Shown: piece after piece, positions 46,406-57,799 of the stretch
How the letters are laid out: each line of letters opens with the position of its first letter
How positions within the stretch are numbered: the first letter of the stretch is position 1
Assembly (NCBI RefSeq): GCF_027580225.2
Contig: NC_073354.2
Location: 7,726,001-7,790,000 of the forward strand
Length of the DNA: 64,000 bases
Source of the DNA: Misgurnus anguillicaudatus
Taxonomy: Eukaryota; Chordata; Actinopteri; Cypriniformes; Cobitidae
Direction: 5' to 3'
Translations under genes and position numbers: made by a program
Notes under the pieces: model-generated
The model's input: the letters and a program-made list of their open reading frames with translations, nothing else
Told to the model about the DNA's origin: nothing
Databases searched by the model: none

Positions 46406-47254
46406 GAAAACTGAGTAAGCTAGTACACCCAGTGACTAATGTGACTCCTACTTTTTAAAATTGTACCTAAATCTAGTCATGTTCTTCTGAAACTTCACAG
46501 TGAATTCCTAGTGTGTCCCACGCTTTGTCTGGTGCATTAGTAAATTACAGTATTTTTCACAAAATATAAAACTAACATATAAAACAGTAAAATCTCAAAC
46601 TAAAAAACATAAACATACAAGCTCATTGAGTTTATTGAATGATCAGAACATCAGGTTAATAGGATTATTTCCAGGATGTGCTTGGTGTTTTTAGGTTTAG
46701 TTTCACTAACCAGAATCACATCTCATACATGTGTAAATGTCCACACAGCACATTACTAAAGGTCTCTTTACATACATGCAATGAAGTCTCTGTGAGCACC
46801 TTTAAATAAATGCACAATAACTGTCAGAGTATGCTTACCGTTTTATTTGACATACTTCTAAATAATATTTTAATGAAATATATGCATGTGTGTATGATGA
46901 TATAAATAAAGTCTTGTTCATTGTCTGCTAGGTGAGAAGTATAACGCTATTGCAGTATTGATAGTTATGCTCTGATATGAACAGAAAACCTCAACCTAAC
47001 TGAATCTGGGTAGATTTGGGTTCAACAGGTGAGCTTGTTTTCCAAGCGTTTCAAAAACCTTTACAGTAATCCTAAACGCTGTAAGACGTCACCTCATAAA
47101 TAGATTCATTCACAGAACTCCAGCCAGGTAAAAGGGTTAAAAAACACATTTGGACATTTGTTTGACAGACACGGGGTCATTCTCATTTTATAGATGATGG
47201 TGCAGTTTATGAAATAAACGCTTTTCAGTCCACTTTCATCGCATTCCTGATAGT
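46406..47254 (-). other. rps6kc1 3' flank and probable 3' UTR
   Basis: This follows the stop codon at 47255 on the minus strand. AATAAA (46847-46842, minus strand) is the nearest candidate polyadenylation signal, giving a 3' UTR of roughly 430 nt; another lies at 46636-46631. No other gene is seen. Confidence 0.45.
46842..46847 (-). terminator. Candidate polyadenylation signal of rps6kc1
   Basis: Minus-strand AATAAA about 410 nt after the stop codon. It is the closest canonical hexamer, but cleavage there is inferred only. Confidence 0.35.
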
Positions 47255-47356
47255 TTAACTGGGCCAGTTTACATCTGAGAAAAATGGATGAGATTTTATA
47301 TCCTCCACACCAGCAACTCCAGAGCCCAGCCTTTCCAATGGATTATACTGCAACAA
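47255..47356 (-). CDS. rps6kc1: rps6kc1 last coding exon
   Basis: 33 codons plus [16 protein letters not shown] then [15 protein letters not shown]. This is the C-lobe end typical of AGC-like kinases (NPLERLG, HPFF). It ends three residues earlier than the remembered human protein. The acceptor follows a CT-rich tract (CTCTCTCTGTAG). Confidence 0.95.
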   Translation of the reverse strand: MLQYNPLERLGSGVAGVEDIKSHPFFSDVNWPS

Positions 47357-48919
47357 CTACAGAGAGAGAGATAAAGAAAGAGAGACTTTAAGTTGAATAA
47401 AAATAAGGCCTTATGTCTACTCATTTGGATCAGTTGCTATGTTATAACATGCGGTACAAAGTGTCTGTACAATTTGATGCTTTATGCACATTAACTTATT
47501 GAAGCATACAAACTAGATGTCACTTTTTTACATTTAAAACATATTGTAGTGTATCCTTACAAACTACATATCGTTACCAATATTTATAACACTTGAGCCA
47601 AGCATAAAATGCTTGCTGTATAGTACACTTTTGACCCCTCATCATTACCACAGTAATATGCATTTCTTATTCTTGACCACTAAGTGGCGCTATGGACTTT
47701 CACTGTACAGGCGTTTCATGCATTAAAGCTCATTTGCTTGAGTAACAGCTTAAGTTAGGAATAGGGATGCCCAAAATTTTTCCTACCAAGGGCCAAAAAT
47801 CAAACCTGAGGGCAGCGAGCCGAAAGTAAATGTTGCTGTGTTATTTTAAAATTAAGGAATAAATAAATAAGCAAACATTACCATTGTTTATGCATAACTA
47901 ATATAGTTTAATTTTCAAAGGTAAATGTTGTGAAAAAAAAAGAAATAATTTTGCCAATCATTTTTACATTTTCTTTTATTCTCTTTAATTCCTTGCATTT
48001 AAATTCAATAAAAAAAATGTGTAATGTACAAATAAAAAATATTACATTTTAGAAAATGTTTAATTAGAAATATGAACATCTGACAGCGGCAATGACGTTT
48101 AGCCTTTTTCCTTATCTCACGTGGCATGACGGGCCAAATTTAAGGACATTGCGGGCCAACTTTGCAAGCTCGCTGCACTTGAACGAACATATTTACAAAA
48201 TTATCGCAAAGTGTTCTTACTGTATTACTCACCGTTTACTTGTCTTTAACAATATGTTATACATTTATAAGGGAGGCTACTAGTAGTTAACCTTATTTAT
48301 GAGGGCTACATGGGTCAAAAACCATAAAGACATCCGGTCTATTTTATTTTAGTGTTTTTGGTTTTGTTTTGTTTTTTGATGGGCCAGTGAAAATCTGAAC
48401 CCATAGAAAATCCTTAGCGTTGAGCCCTGATTATAAAATAATACTTGCTATACACATACTGTACCTGAATTTTATGTAATGATTTAATTAGACATTTCTG
48501 AATTATGTGTGGAGATATATACTACTACTTAATAACTGCATTTTTTCATATACATACACAGTATTTTTGATGTAAAATGAGGACTAAAGATTTTTTAAAA
48601 GAGATTCTGCTAAACCTAAACCGATAAAAAAATGCCTCTGTCTTTTATTTTTATGCATTTTATTTTTAAATTTATATAATAATAATAATAATAATAATAA
48701 GCGTAATAATAGCAGAGCATAATATAAACAAAGCACTATAGTAATATACAGCCTCATGCAGTCATTTATGAATAAATAACCAAGCATGTATGTAAAATAT
48801 CAGAAAAATCAATGTTTTATGTGTATGTGTCATTAACAAATATTATAAATGAATGTTTTAATATATGCTGATGATTATTGATGTATGAGATGAATAGATG
48901 TTGATATAGTGTACTGTAC
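47357..48919 (-). other. rps6kc1 last intron
   Basis: It contains a degraded hAT-like copy (about 47766-48428, AGGGATGCCCAAAATTTTTC start), a TATTATTATT run (about 48676-48700) and otherwise AT-rich sequence. No exon was recognised. Confidence 0.5.
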
Positions 48920-49015
48920 CTGTTCCAACAGAGAGCGAGCTTCATCCGACACAAACTCTGGGATGTTTAGTGAGGAGTGTCTGCTGATACCAGCAGGATG
49001 ACTTTGATACAGGGA
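48920..49015 (-). CDS. rps6kc1: rps6kc1 exon, kinase C-lobe
   Basis: 32 codons, phase 0 at both ends: S-L-Y-Q-S-H-P-A-G-I then SSLNIPEFVSDEARSLLEQ, matching the family's NMPE.VSEEARSLI region. The donor is CAG|GTACAG. Confidence 0.93.
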
Positions 49016-49204
49016 CTACACACACAAACAAACTCAATCTCATTACACTTTTTAAGTACAACTTTGTTGTCTATATACATTATCTATTAAAATCGTTATC
49101 TTTGTTAAGACAGAGACAGTTTGCACTAACATAAATTCTGTACCACGAAAATCTGAACCCAGAAATTCATTCAAAAATGTCACTGTTGATAAAACCACTC
49201 TTAC

Positions 49205-49287
49205 CTTTCCAACTATAAGCTCAAATAAAAGAGCTCCAAAACTCCACCAATCACAAGCTGCCGTCTCTTCCGCAATCCCGCCCACTT
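49205..49287 (-). CDS. rps6kc1: rps6kc1 exon, kinase helix F region
   Basis: 83 nt, starting in phase 1: (E)[20 protein letters not shown] then FELIVGK. CDWWSFG is the DxWSxG motif of helix F, and the split Glu completes the APE motif begun in the previous exon. Confidence 0.94.
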
Positions 49288-49914
49288 CTACACAACACAC
49301 AAAAAGAGAACATCATACAATGACATCAAGAAACTCCGTTCAAAGTTGTTCAACTCCGCAATGGTAATGTTAATTAATAAAGATAATAAATTGTTATTAA
49401 TCATTATTTCTTTGGGTTTATTATAAGCAGACAGTTATATAAAACACGTAGGCTAACGTTACTGTAGTAGGATTTGTATATTTTATTTTGATTTGTTAAA
49501 ATTAAATTAATAAATTACATTCTGTAATAATTTTACATTTAAAGCAAAATATTAAACATTACAAACACGCGTATCCAGAGCACGTGCTCTTCTGCAACGC
49601 CCAAATGCATGAAACAGACACTCCCATCTCTGGAATAGCCTGAATCATTTTAATCCCGTCCGAATCGGTACATAAAATCACAGAGGTCCTGGGGGACACG
49701 TTGAAACTCAAACGTTGTTTGAAAAACTAATCCCATCCGAATAGTTCTTAATAATAATATAAGCTTTTAGGTCATGTATTAGAAATTAGTATTTCATATT
49801 AGATGTCTGAAAGGAGAGAATCTTTGATCATGATTGATTTCATTTAAACTGACAGAAAGATAAAATATAATGCATTTAATGAAAGAGTATATTGTATATG
49901 ATGAGGACGGCTAC

Positions 49915-50004
49915 CTGGTGCACAGTACAACTTTGAGAGCGCATCAGGGTCACATGACTCCTCAACATCATTCCAGCTACAGAAATAAGTCAGCTCCACA
50001 TGAC
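49915..50004 (-). CDS. rps6kc1: rps6kc1 exon, activation-segment region
   Basis: 90 nt joining the neighbouring exons in phase 1: G-H-V-E-L-T-Y-F-C-S-W then DALSKLYCAP(E). The DFG position reads T-Y-F, so the magnesium-binding Asp is absent, as in the human protein. The acceptor abuts a long (GA)n tract (polypyrimidine on the gene strand). Too short to stand out as an ORF. Confidence 0.93.
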
Positions 50005-50006
50005 CT

Positions 50007-50062
<56 letters not shown>
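50005..50062 (+). repeat. (GA)n microsatellite serving as an rps6kc1 polypyrimidine tract
   Basis: About 26 GA units run right up to the exon boundary at 50004. On the gene strand this is (TC)n followed by the AG acceptor, so the microsatellite is the splice-site pyrimidine tract itself. Confidence 0.85.
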
Positions 50063-50063
<1 letters not shown>

Positions 50064-50343
50064 GTTTACAGGAAGTGTTTCTCTGTAATAGGTGCTTTAA
50101 AAGTAAAACTAACTTGACTTGTTTGTGATTTATATGAAAATGATATTTTACACTTCACAAGTAATCAATGCAGAAATTCAGGAAAGTTCCTTTTTTTCTT
50201 TAATTAAGAAAAATTTAAAGATTTTTCTTACCCTATTGGCAGATTTTTTTTTGCTTGTTTTTAGTACAAATTCACTTAAATGTTATGTTTAACTAGACTT
50301 ATTTTCTTAGGTCATATTGCTCATCAAAAAAATGCATCTTAAG

Positions 50344-51725
50344 TTAAAGGCACACTCCACTTTTTTTGAACATATGCTCATTTTCCAGCTCCCCTAGAGT
50401 TAAACATTTGATTTTTGCAGTTTTGGAATCCATTCAGCCGATCTCCGGGTCAGGCATTACCACTTTTTACATAGCTTAGCATAATCCATTGAATTAGACC
50501 ATTTAACATCACGCTAAAAAATAACCAAAGAGTTTTGATATTTTTCCTATTTAAAACTTGACACTTCTGTAGTTACATCTAGAGTTCTCAACGGGTCGGG
50601 CCGGCCGCGACCTCGGGCTTAATCTTTTACGCTCCGTAAAAAAAAAATATTAATCATCACTGCTGTTGTTCACCGTAAAGAAAGTCTGGCCTGGCTGCTG
50701 CGTGCACAGTGCATCACAGAGAGAAGCGAGGGATAGCAATAAGCTCCGGGGCGGATCAGCAACGGATCCAGACCGGTCCGGAGCTGCCGGCTTCAGAACG
50801 GATCCGTTGCAGATCCACTCCGGAGCCCATTGCCATCACTGCGTGCACGCCTGTTGCCTGGAGAAGAAGAGATGGAGAAAAGTAAACTTGCCGCAGGTGA
50901 ATTCACCGTTGCCTGCTACTACTGGAGGAGAAGCTGCTGGCTGGGTACATGTTTGAGTTCTTTTTATTTATTATTGTGTGATTATTATTTAAGGCATATT
51001 TATATAGCCTATATTTAAAGTTTATTGTTTCAGTTGTTTGTATTGTTAAAAGGCGTGAACATTAAAGCTTGATTTGAATTCCCGTCTGCTGGTCATGTTA
51101 ATAGCCTACGTGTATAAGGGGGAAAAAGCCGGGGGGGATGGCAGCGGCGGGCCGCGGGTCGGGTTCGGACAGATAATTCACGTTGATGTGTCGGGTTACA
51201 TCGGGTCCGGGCTTTAAAAGCCACGGCCGGGTCGGGTTGTAATTTTCAGGCCCGTTGAGAACTCTAGTATATTGGTAACATCGTGTCCCAAGACCGACAG
51301 AAAATTAAAATTTGTGATTTTCTAGGCAGATATGATTAGGAACTATATTCTCATTCTGGCGTAATAATCAAGGACTTTGTTGCCGTAACATGACAGCAGC
51401 AGGCGCAGTGATACCACACAGTGCCCGAAAATAGTCCCCTACTCTTGAAAGTTACCAAGGGCACTATTTTCGGGCGCTGCGTAATATCACTACAGAAGAG
51501 TCAAGTTTTAAATAGGAAAAATAGCCAAACTCTTTGGTTATTTTTTTTGCGCGATGCTAGTGGTCTAATCAGATTCAGTGGATTGTGCTGGGCTGTGCTG
51601 GAGGTACTGCCGCCAGACACGGAGATCAGCTGAATGGATTCCAAAAACGGTAAAAAACAAATGTTAAACTCTAGGGGAGCTGGAAAATGAGCATATTTTC
51701 AAAAGAAAGTGGAGTGTCCCTTTAA
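50344..51725. mobile_element. TTAA fold-back transposon with a nested hAT-like element
   Basis: TTAAAGGCACACTCCACTTT at the left is mirrored by AAAGTGGAGTGTCCCTTTAA-type sequence at the right; arms over 100 bp share CCAGCTCCCCTAGAGTT. A second element, with AGAGTTCTCAACGGG and CCCGTTGAGAACTCT ends (50582-51268), is nested within. It has a sibling at 59179-60676. It lies in an rps6kc1 intron. Confidence 0.75.
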
Positions 51726-51799
51726 GATTTTTTCTATATTTTTACTGAAAACAAGACAAAAATACTAAGTAAATACTCATTTTTTGCAGTGTGGCTCAC

Positions 51800-52454
51800 C
51801 TGTGTGATTCAGTAGTATGTTACTGGGGTTGAGGTCTCGGCATATGATGCCCTCCTGATGCAGAGCATCCAGTGCCACGACCATGTCAGCTGCCCAACTC
51901 CTCACCAGAGCCTCTGGGATGCGTATGTTTAACGCCACCTCTGCCAATTCGTCCAGCTCTCGAAACAATCGGTAGACTTTCTTATCCTCCCCCGTTCCCG
52001 GAAGTTCCTCTGATCCCGACCCAGCATCCTCATGTTTGGCAGAGTCTGTATGAGGTCTGAGCACAGCTGCGTCTGAAGGCTTAAAGGAAGACAGAGTCTC
52101 TACATCCGACACAAAAATGTCTGTAGATTTTTTTGCCGAAGGATCAAAGTCGGCCACATCGACAGACAGGTCCGACTCGGTTTCCTCTCCGCGCTGAAGA
52201 ACGTCCGGCCTGCCGAACGTGGGGGAGGTTTTGGAACCTGCGGCGAATGCGACGCCTCCAGTACAAATCTCCTCTGATGCGTCTGGCGCTTCGCCTCCGA
52301 CCGCTGGGAGATTGACTAACAGATCGGGCGGCTGTGCCTCGTCGGTGCTGTTGGTGTCTGCGATGTCGTCCTGTATGGCCTCTTTAAAGGAAATCACCGG
52401 CACCAGCTCGCTCGAGCCCTGATCATGATCTGATCTCCAGACATTTGACACGAT
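51800..52454 (-). CDS. rps6kc1: rps6kc1 exon: end of the kinase insert and catalytic loop
   Basis: 655 nt (218 codons plus 1 nt). It starts I-V-S-N-V-W-R-S-D and contains the conserved VPVISFKEA and PPDLLVNLP blocks of the family's acidic, Ser-rich insert. It ends with helix E and the catalytic loop, SWAADMVVALDALHQEGIIC then RDLNPSNILLNHT. The usual HRD His is Cys, while Asp and Asn are kept. The acceptor is CATTCAACAG and the donor ACAG|GTGAG. Confidence 0.95.
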
Positions 52455-52869
52455 CTGTTGAATGGGACAAAAAAGTTTCATGATCAGTTGCATTGTAGTG
52501 TAATCAGGACTAATATGTACAAAGAGGGTCTTAACAATTTTTTTGCATGACAGCATCCAAGTGAGCCCCTTTAACAGAACGGGTATTCCACTGCAAGATA
52601 TATTGAAATTATATATTGTAATTATATGGAGATATATTGAAAGTGTGCATATCACAATTATGGCTTGCTATAATAAACGAATTATAACTTTAAAAAGTTA
52701 CGTAAAGTCAAAGTTTTAGGTTGATTTAGGATACCGAGTATTAGCCAATATATCAACGCATCTCTAATTTTAAAGTATATAAAAATGTTTTTAAAACATT
52801 TAAGAGGGTTGTAGCACCAAAAACAAAATCAGTGGGTCACTGCAATCACCTTTGAATACTTGACCCTAC

Positions 52870-53498
52870 CTTTTCCACTGGCTCCTCTGAGACTTCAACA
52901 TCGGGGTTTAAATTGATAAATAGTGTCTTGCAGTTGTCTGCGCTATCTTTACTGTCAATGCGGAAGAAGTCCATGGATGCCGATTGGTTTAGACAGTCAG
53001 GCGACCGTGTGAAACGATCAACCGACTGCTCATCCTCTGTAAAGAAACGCAGCTCCTGTTCCGAAATCGGCGAGCACAAGCTAGCATTGCTCATCATTGA
53101 ACAAGTGCGATTAAGTTCAGGCGTTGCCGCAGCAACATCCTCCACCGCCTCCTTGGCGTCATGGTCCACACCCAGCGCGTCCGGCTCGAGCTTCTCCTGT
53201 TCGTACTCGTTGCACAGCGTCAGGTAGCTGTTAGTGCACTCCTCTTCAGACGTCCCATCAGAGTCCGGCAACGGGGCTACTGAAGGACTCTCCCCGAAAC
53301 TCAGATCGCTCATCTGAGGCAGATGGGTCTCCGCATCCTCCCCCTGCTGAGAACACGAATCGCTGGAGCCTGTAGGTACGGGGCTGGGGGCTGAACAGAC
53401 TACGGTAGTGTAGGGTTTCTGGATGAAGGGGATGTCGAAGCTTTTCTCAGGACTGTTGTTGTGCAGATACTTGCAGATGTGAGACCACAGTTTACCAC
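52870..53498 (-). CDS. rps6kc1: rps6kc1 exon: kinase hinge and start of the insert
   Basis: 629 nt (phase 1 to 0), beginning (G)GKLWSHICKYLHNN after the hinge. A long Ser/Glu/Asp-rich insert follows, with the conserved TSEEECTNSYLTLCNEYEQE (about the exon middle) and SMDFFRIDSKDSA (near the end) blocks. Such inserts between the kinase lobes define the family. Confidence 0.95.
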
Positions 53499-53581
53499 CT
53501 GACAAGAGAAAAACTAATAAATGTAACAATTTGTACACACACTCGGGCATACAGTAAATGCAATAAGTACACAATGCATAC

Positions 53582-53714
53582 CCTCAGCATAATGCAGTAA
53601 TAGAAATATGGAGTCCTCAGAGATGATGAATTTCTCCAGTCCAACCATGTTGGGTAAAGATCGGGGAATGACGTTTTTTTTAACGTGTCCACACTCGTTG
53701 CTTTTTCTCAAACC
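53582..53714 (-). CDS. rps6kc1: rps6kc1 exon, kinase N-lobe strands 4-5
   Basis: 133 nt (phase 0 to 1): G-L-R-K-S-N-E-C-G-H then IPRSLPNMVGLEKFIISEDS and FLLLHYAE(G). It follows the strand-3 Lys exon and leads into the hinge. The run of A on the gene strand (GTTAAAAAAAACG) is a homopolymer where sequencing slips could occur. Confidence 0.94.
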
Positions 53715-54030
53715 CTGAATACACACAAACACAAATTATTAAATGAAGTAAAAATCTAATCAGGCATTAACAACAGAGTTCAGTCAATATATACAGATTT
53801 CTACCTTAAGGAATAGTTCAACAATCTGATCAATTCTGTGATCATTTACTCACCCTTATCATCCAGAACATGTATGACTTTTATCAAATGATGACAAAAA
53901 GTATATTTTTTTAAATGTACAAATCATTTACAAGTAATCCTGTAAGTAACACGATGCTCATATCTGCTTTGCTTTTGGTGTGCACACACCATAAATGTTG
54001 GGTGTTGTCATATGTAAACAGCACACTCAC

Positions 54031-54078
54031 TTTCAAAATAAAAGTCTCTTGCGTTCTCTTATCCATCACCAACAGCAC
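54031..54078 (-). CDS. rps6kc1: rps6kc1 micro-exon, kinase strand 3
   Basis: 48 nt, 16 codons: VLLVMDKRTQETFILK, in phase 0 between CAG and AAA|GTGAGT. The final Lys corresponds to the ATP-binding Lys (FILK). Too short for an ORF caller. Confidence 0.94.
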
Positions 54079-54724
54079 CTGCACATAAAACACCAAGAAC
54101 AAAAAAACACCAGAAATTAACGAATGAACATTATGCAGTATGTCTACATTCCTTGTTCAAATATTTAGAAGAAAATGTGAGATATGGGTTCTGTTGTACA
54201 CAGCAAATAGGAATTCAACAATTTGCGCGAGTAGATTACATAAAAAGTCAATGCAAAGCCCTGAATAGCTGCAAATAGCCGTGAATAGTGTGGGGCATCA
54301 CGATAGACGCAAAAATCGCACATGGTGATGTGAATGTTGCGAACTGGGCAGCGCGATTGCCACGAAAACACACGCTACTCGTCTTAAATGCGTCTTTGCG
54401 CAAGTTAAAAATATTCAACTCAAGCGAAACATTTGCATGACACAAAGTAAAATCCAGCGTGTAATCTAGAGCGAGGATGCGATGCTTCGCTTTGGTGTGT
54501 ACGCAGCATAACGCTTTCACAAATCGCCAATGCAATAGACTGTTCTGGACTTTTACTGTGGTCTTCTGAAAGGTGTCGATCATCAGCAGGTACTTTTTAG
54601 ACCCACATCCACAACCAACTGTTGCTTATTCGCAGAAAACAAGTTCACATTAAGTGTCAAAGTTCAGCAGTTAAAACATACAGGGAGTCTTGTTAGATTT
54701 ATATAAATACTTCTGCTAACTTAC

Positions 54725-54817
54725 CTTATCGATGACACCCAATACTCTGTAGTGTTTCAGTTCATCTGTGTGAGTCTGTTCAACCCATGAGACACCACAA
54801 CACTGCGGACCCAATGC
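54725..54817 (-). CDS. rps6kc1: rps6kc1 exon, linker and kinase start
   Basis: 93 nt, phase 0: A-L-G-P-Q-C-C-G then DELKHYRVLGVIDK. YRVLGVIDK is the family's glycine-loop equivalent. The part before it is a poorly conserved linker. Confidence 0.93.
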
Positions 54818-55389
54818 CTGCGGAAACACCATACAAACAGAATCGCACAAGATTAACACACAAATGACAGATAAAACACATAAACAACACACAGATGACA
54901 GACAAAACATACAGATGTCTTACACTACCACTCAAAAATTTTGAAACGCTTGACTGAAATGTTTCTCGTGATCTTAAAAATATACTTACTTAGTAAATAA
55001 AATAAAATTTTAATGAAAAATATTTTTACATGGTTGACTTGGAATGAATAATAAAGATGAAGAAGACAATATGAGCAAAGAATAGATGTGAAAAAAAATT
55101 TTTCAAATGGTGAAAACCCTGAAGATCCTTAAATATAAGTTTTAATTAATTTTGTATGCTTTTAGTCCATACATAATCCCAATAATTACAATTGTGTTAC
55201 GGCATAGTTTTTTACGGCATTAGTTTATGATAAATCTAAATGAATTTGAATGGTGGTGTACAAAATGGCAAATGAAAAAGCACAAGAACAGCATGCAAAC
55301 AACAAACGAACAACACACAAAACAGAACAGCAAACAGAAAAACACAAGACCAACACACAGACAACATACAAGATAGCAGACAAACAGAA

Positions 55390-56445
55390 AAACACAGAGA
55401 CAACGCAGACAAACCGGCACCAAGACAACGCAGACCAAACCGGCACAGAGACAACGCAGACAAACCGGCACAGAGACAAACCGGCACAGAGACAAACCGG
55501 CACAGAGACAAACCGGCACAGAGACAAGGCGGACAAACCGGCACAGAGACAACGCAAGCAAACGGGCACAGAGACAACGCAAGCAAACGGGCACAGAGAC
55601 AACGCAAGCAAACGGGCACCGAGACCACCCAAGCAAACCGGCACAGAGACAACGCAGACAAACCAGCACAGAGACAACGCAAGCAAACCGGCACAGAGAC
55701 AACGCAAGCAAACCGGCACAGAGACAACGCAAGCGCACCGGCACAGAGACAACGCAAGCGCACCGGCACAGAGACAACGCAAGCGCACCGGCACAGAGAC
55801 AACGCAAGCGCACCGGCACAGAGACAACGCAAGCGCACCGGCACAGAGACAACGCAAGCAAACCGGCACAGAGACAACACAGACAAACCGGCACAGAGAC
55901 AACACAAGCAAACCGGCACAGAGACAACACAAGCAAACCGACACAGAGACAACACAGACAAACCGGCACAGAGACAACACAAGCAAACCGGCACACAGAC
56001 AACACAGACAAACCAAAACACAAACAAAACAACACACAGACAAAAGACAAAACAACAAATTACCAACAGACAAAACAACACAGAGACAACAGACAGAACA
56101 ACACAGAGACAAAAACACAGAGGCAACACAAGCAAACCGGCACAGAGACAACACAAGCAAACCGGCACAGAGACAACTCCATCAAACCGGCACAGAGACA
56201 ACTCAAGCAAACGGGCACATAGACAACTCAATGAAACCGGCACAGAGACAACACAAGGAAACCGGCACAGAGACAACACAAGGAAACCGGCACACAGACA
56301 ACACAGACAAACCAAAACACAAACAAAACAACACACAGACAAAAGACAAAACAACAAATTACCAACAGACAAAACAACACAGAGACAACAGACAGAACAA
56401 CACAGAGACAAAAACACAGAGGCAACAGACAAAACAACACACAAA
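55390..56445. repeat. 25-bp minisatellite array with a 299-bp higher-order repeat
   Basis: A unit like AACCGGCACAGAGACAACRC plus 5 nt repeats about every 25 bp, roughly 35 times, with local variants (CGCAAGC, CACAAGC, CAGACAA). A block starting GCACACAGACAACACAGAC at 55991 recurs at 56290 (299-bp period), so a second-order duplication exists. It lies wholly in an rps6kc1 intron. Long open frames on both strands arise only because the unit lacks stops. Confidence 0.85.
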
Positions 56446-56613
56446 CACAGACAGCATGCAAAACATGAAAACATATACTAGCAACAAACAGGCAACACTT
56501 ACCGACAAGAACAAAAAATCATTAAAACAAACAGACACACAAAAGTGAATAAACCTGGATAAAAGTGAGACTTGAATTTTGAGCATTAAGGTAAAAGGGT
56601 CATAGACACTGAC

Positions 56614-56735
56614 CCTGTTCTGTGTGGAGCTCTGACCCATGCTGTCTTTTAAGCGTGTAGAAATGAGCTCAGCACGCATCAGATATTCTGAAGTCTTTCT
56701 TTTCACAGACTCTCGTCTACTGGGACTCACTTCTC
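56614..56735 (-). CDS. rps6kc1: rps6kc1 exon, C-terminal part of the MIT domain
   Basis: 122 nt: (G)EVSPSRRESVKRKTSEYLMR then AELISTRLKDSMGQSSTQNR. K-K-x-x-x-Y-L-x-R-A is the third-helix motif of MIT domains. The donor is AGG|GTCAGT. Confidence 0.93.
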
Positions 56736-57412
56736 CTGATAGACACAGAATAAACACACAGAATTACACACTAAATAAACACACTCAATAAACACACAGA
56801 AGCATCACAAAATCAACTTTTTCTTTCATTTTCTTTCATTCACATTCTCTGTGTTTAAAACAATTCAGTAAATGATCCAGTCCAGGAGATAAAGGCTGGA
56901 GCAAATCTACATTAAACTCTTGAAACACTGAGTGAAAGAACTTCCCAAACTCTCCTTACTAGTAGAAGTATATGACCAAGTTGTTAATCTTAGCAGGCAA
57001 CTCTCCTCCACCCCCAGCACTAACATTTGAAGATCCTTAGTTTAAAGATATCTTCTTAATCACCTTCGGCTGACTACTGTTATCACTTACGATGTAATTA
57101 CACCTACTGACGACATTAACACCCCAACAGAGCAGATCAATAGAATGGTGATCTTGATTTATCGACAAGTTTGAGAAATGTACAACAAAGCACAGATGAT
57201 GACCTATTCTATTGGTTATGAGTCAGTTTATATTTACACTTCTGCAACATTGTTCGAGTTGACACGTAATTAATCGCTTATAGGCAGCATCCACGGGCAT
57301 GTTACTGGTGTATACACGGTATAAAGTTAAAAGCTGAAAGTTGTTTTCGCCATGATGAACTTGAAAATCGTACGTTAAAGTGCATTAAACGACATATTTG
57401 CTATATTTGTAC

Positions 57413-57781
57413 CTTGCACACCCTGCAGCAGCAGATCAACACCTTTGTGATAGTAGGAAAATGCAGCGGCAAAGTCTTGCTCCACCTCTTTCTCCACGGC
57501 CAAAGCAATCTGCTCGCTGGCTCTCTCCAGGTAGTCTGTCTTCCCTGTACAGTTCCTGAGACTAGGGGTAAAGGTTAAAGCTCCACTGCTACGACTGGAC
57601 TCCACTCCCGTCCAAACCGGGGACGTCACTGACTGCGGGACAGTAAATGGGCTCCTATGTGTTGCTGTGAGGTTTGGAGAAAAGCTGCCCGATGGCATTC
57701 CATCATTTATATCAGTCACATCTGCATCAACAGAGTCTGCATCAACCGCACCACAACTCAGCTGACTGCTACTGCTAATAC
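57413..57781 (-). CDS. rps6kc1: rps6kc1 exon, linker and first MIT helices
   Basis: 369 nt (starts and ends phase 1). After a Ser/Thr-rich linker it reads YLERASEQIALAVEKEVEQD and FAAAFSYYHKGVDLLLQGVQ, the first two MIT helices. MIT domains bind ESCRT-III tails or microtubule-linked partners on endosomes. Confidence 0.94.
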
Positions 57782-57799
57782 CTAACATAAAATACACAA

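Noticed and set aside
49870..50088. 72-codon plus-strand ORF with a polar (RE)n tail
   Set aside because: It is antisense to a real rps6kc1 exon and reads through the (GA)n tract.
53911..54102. 63-codon minus-strand ORF as a separate gene
   Set aside because: It is the read-through of the 48-nt rps6kc1 micro-exon into both introns.
55390..56300. Regular spaced repeats resembling a CRISPR array
   Set aside because: The units are contiguous 25-bp minisatellite copies without unique spacers, and the DNA is vertebrate.
55220..56548. Long overlapping ORFs (276-432 codons) on both strands, Cys/Leu-rich on minus and Thr/Arg/Gln-rich on plus
   Set aside because: They arise from a 25-bp tandem repeat with no stop codons, inside a well-supported rps6kc1 intron. 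Several frames are open at once, and no domain or start context supports coding.
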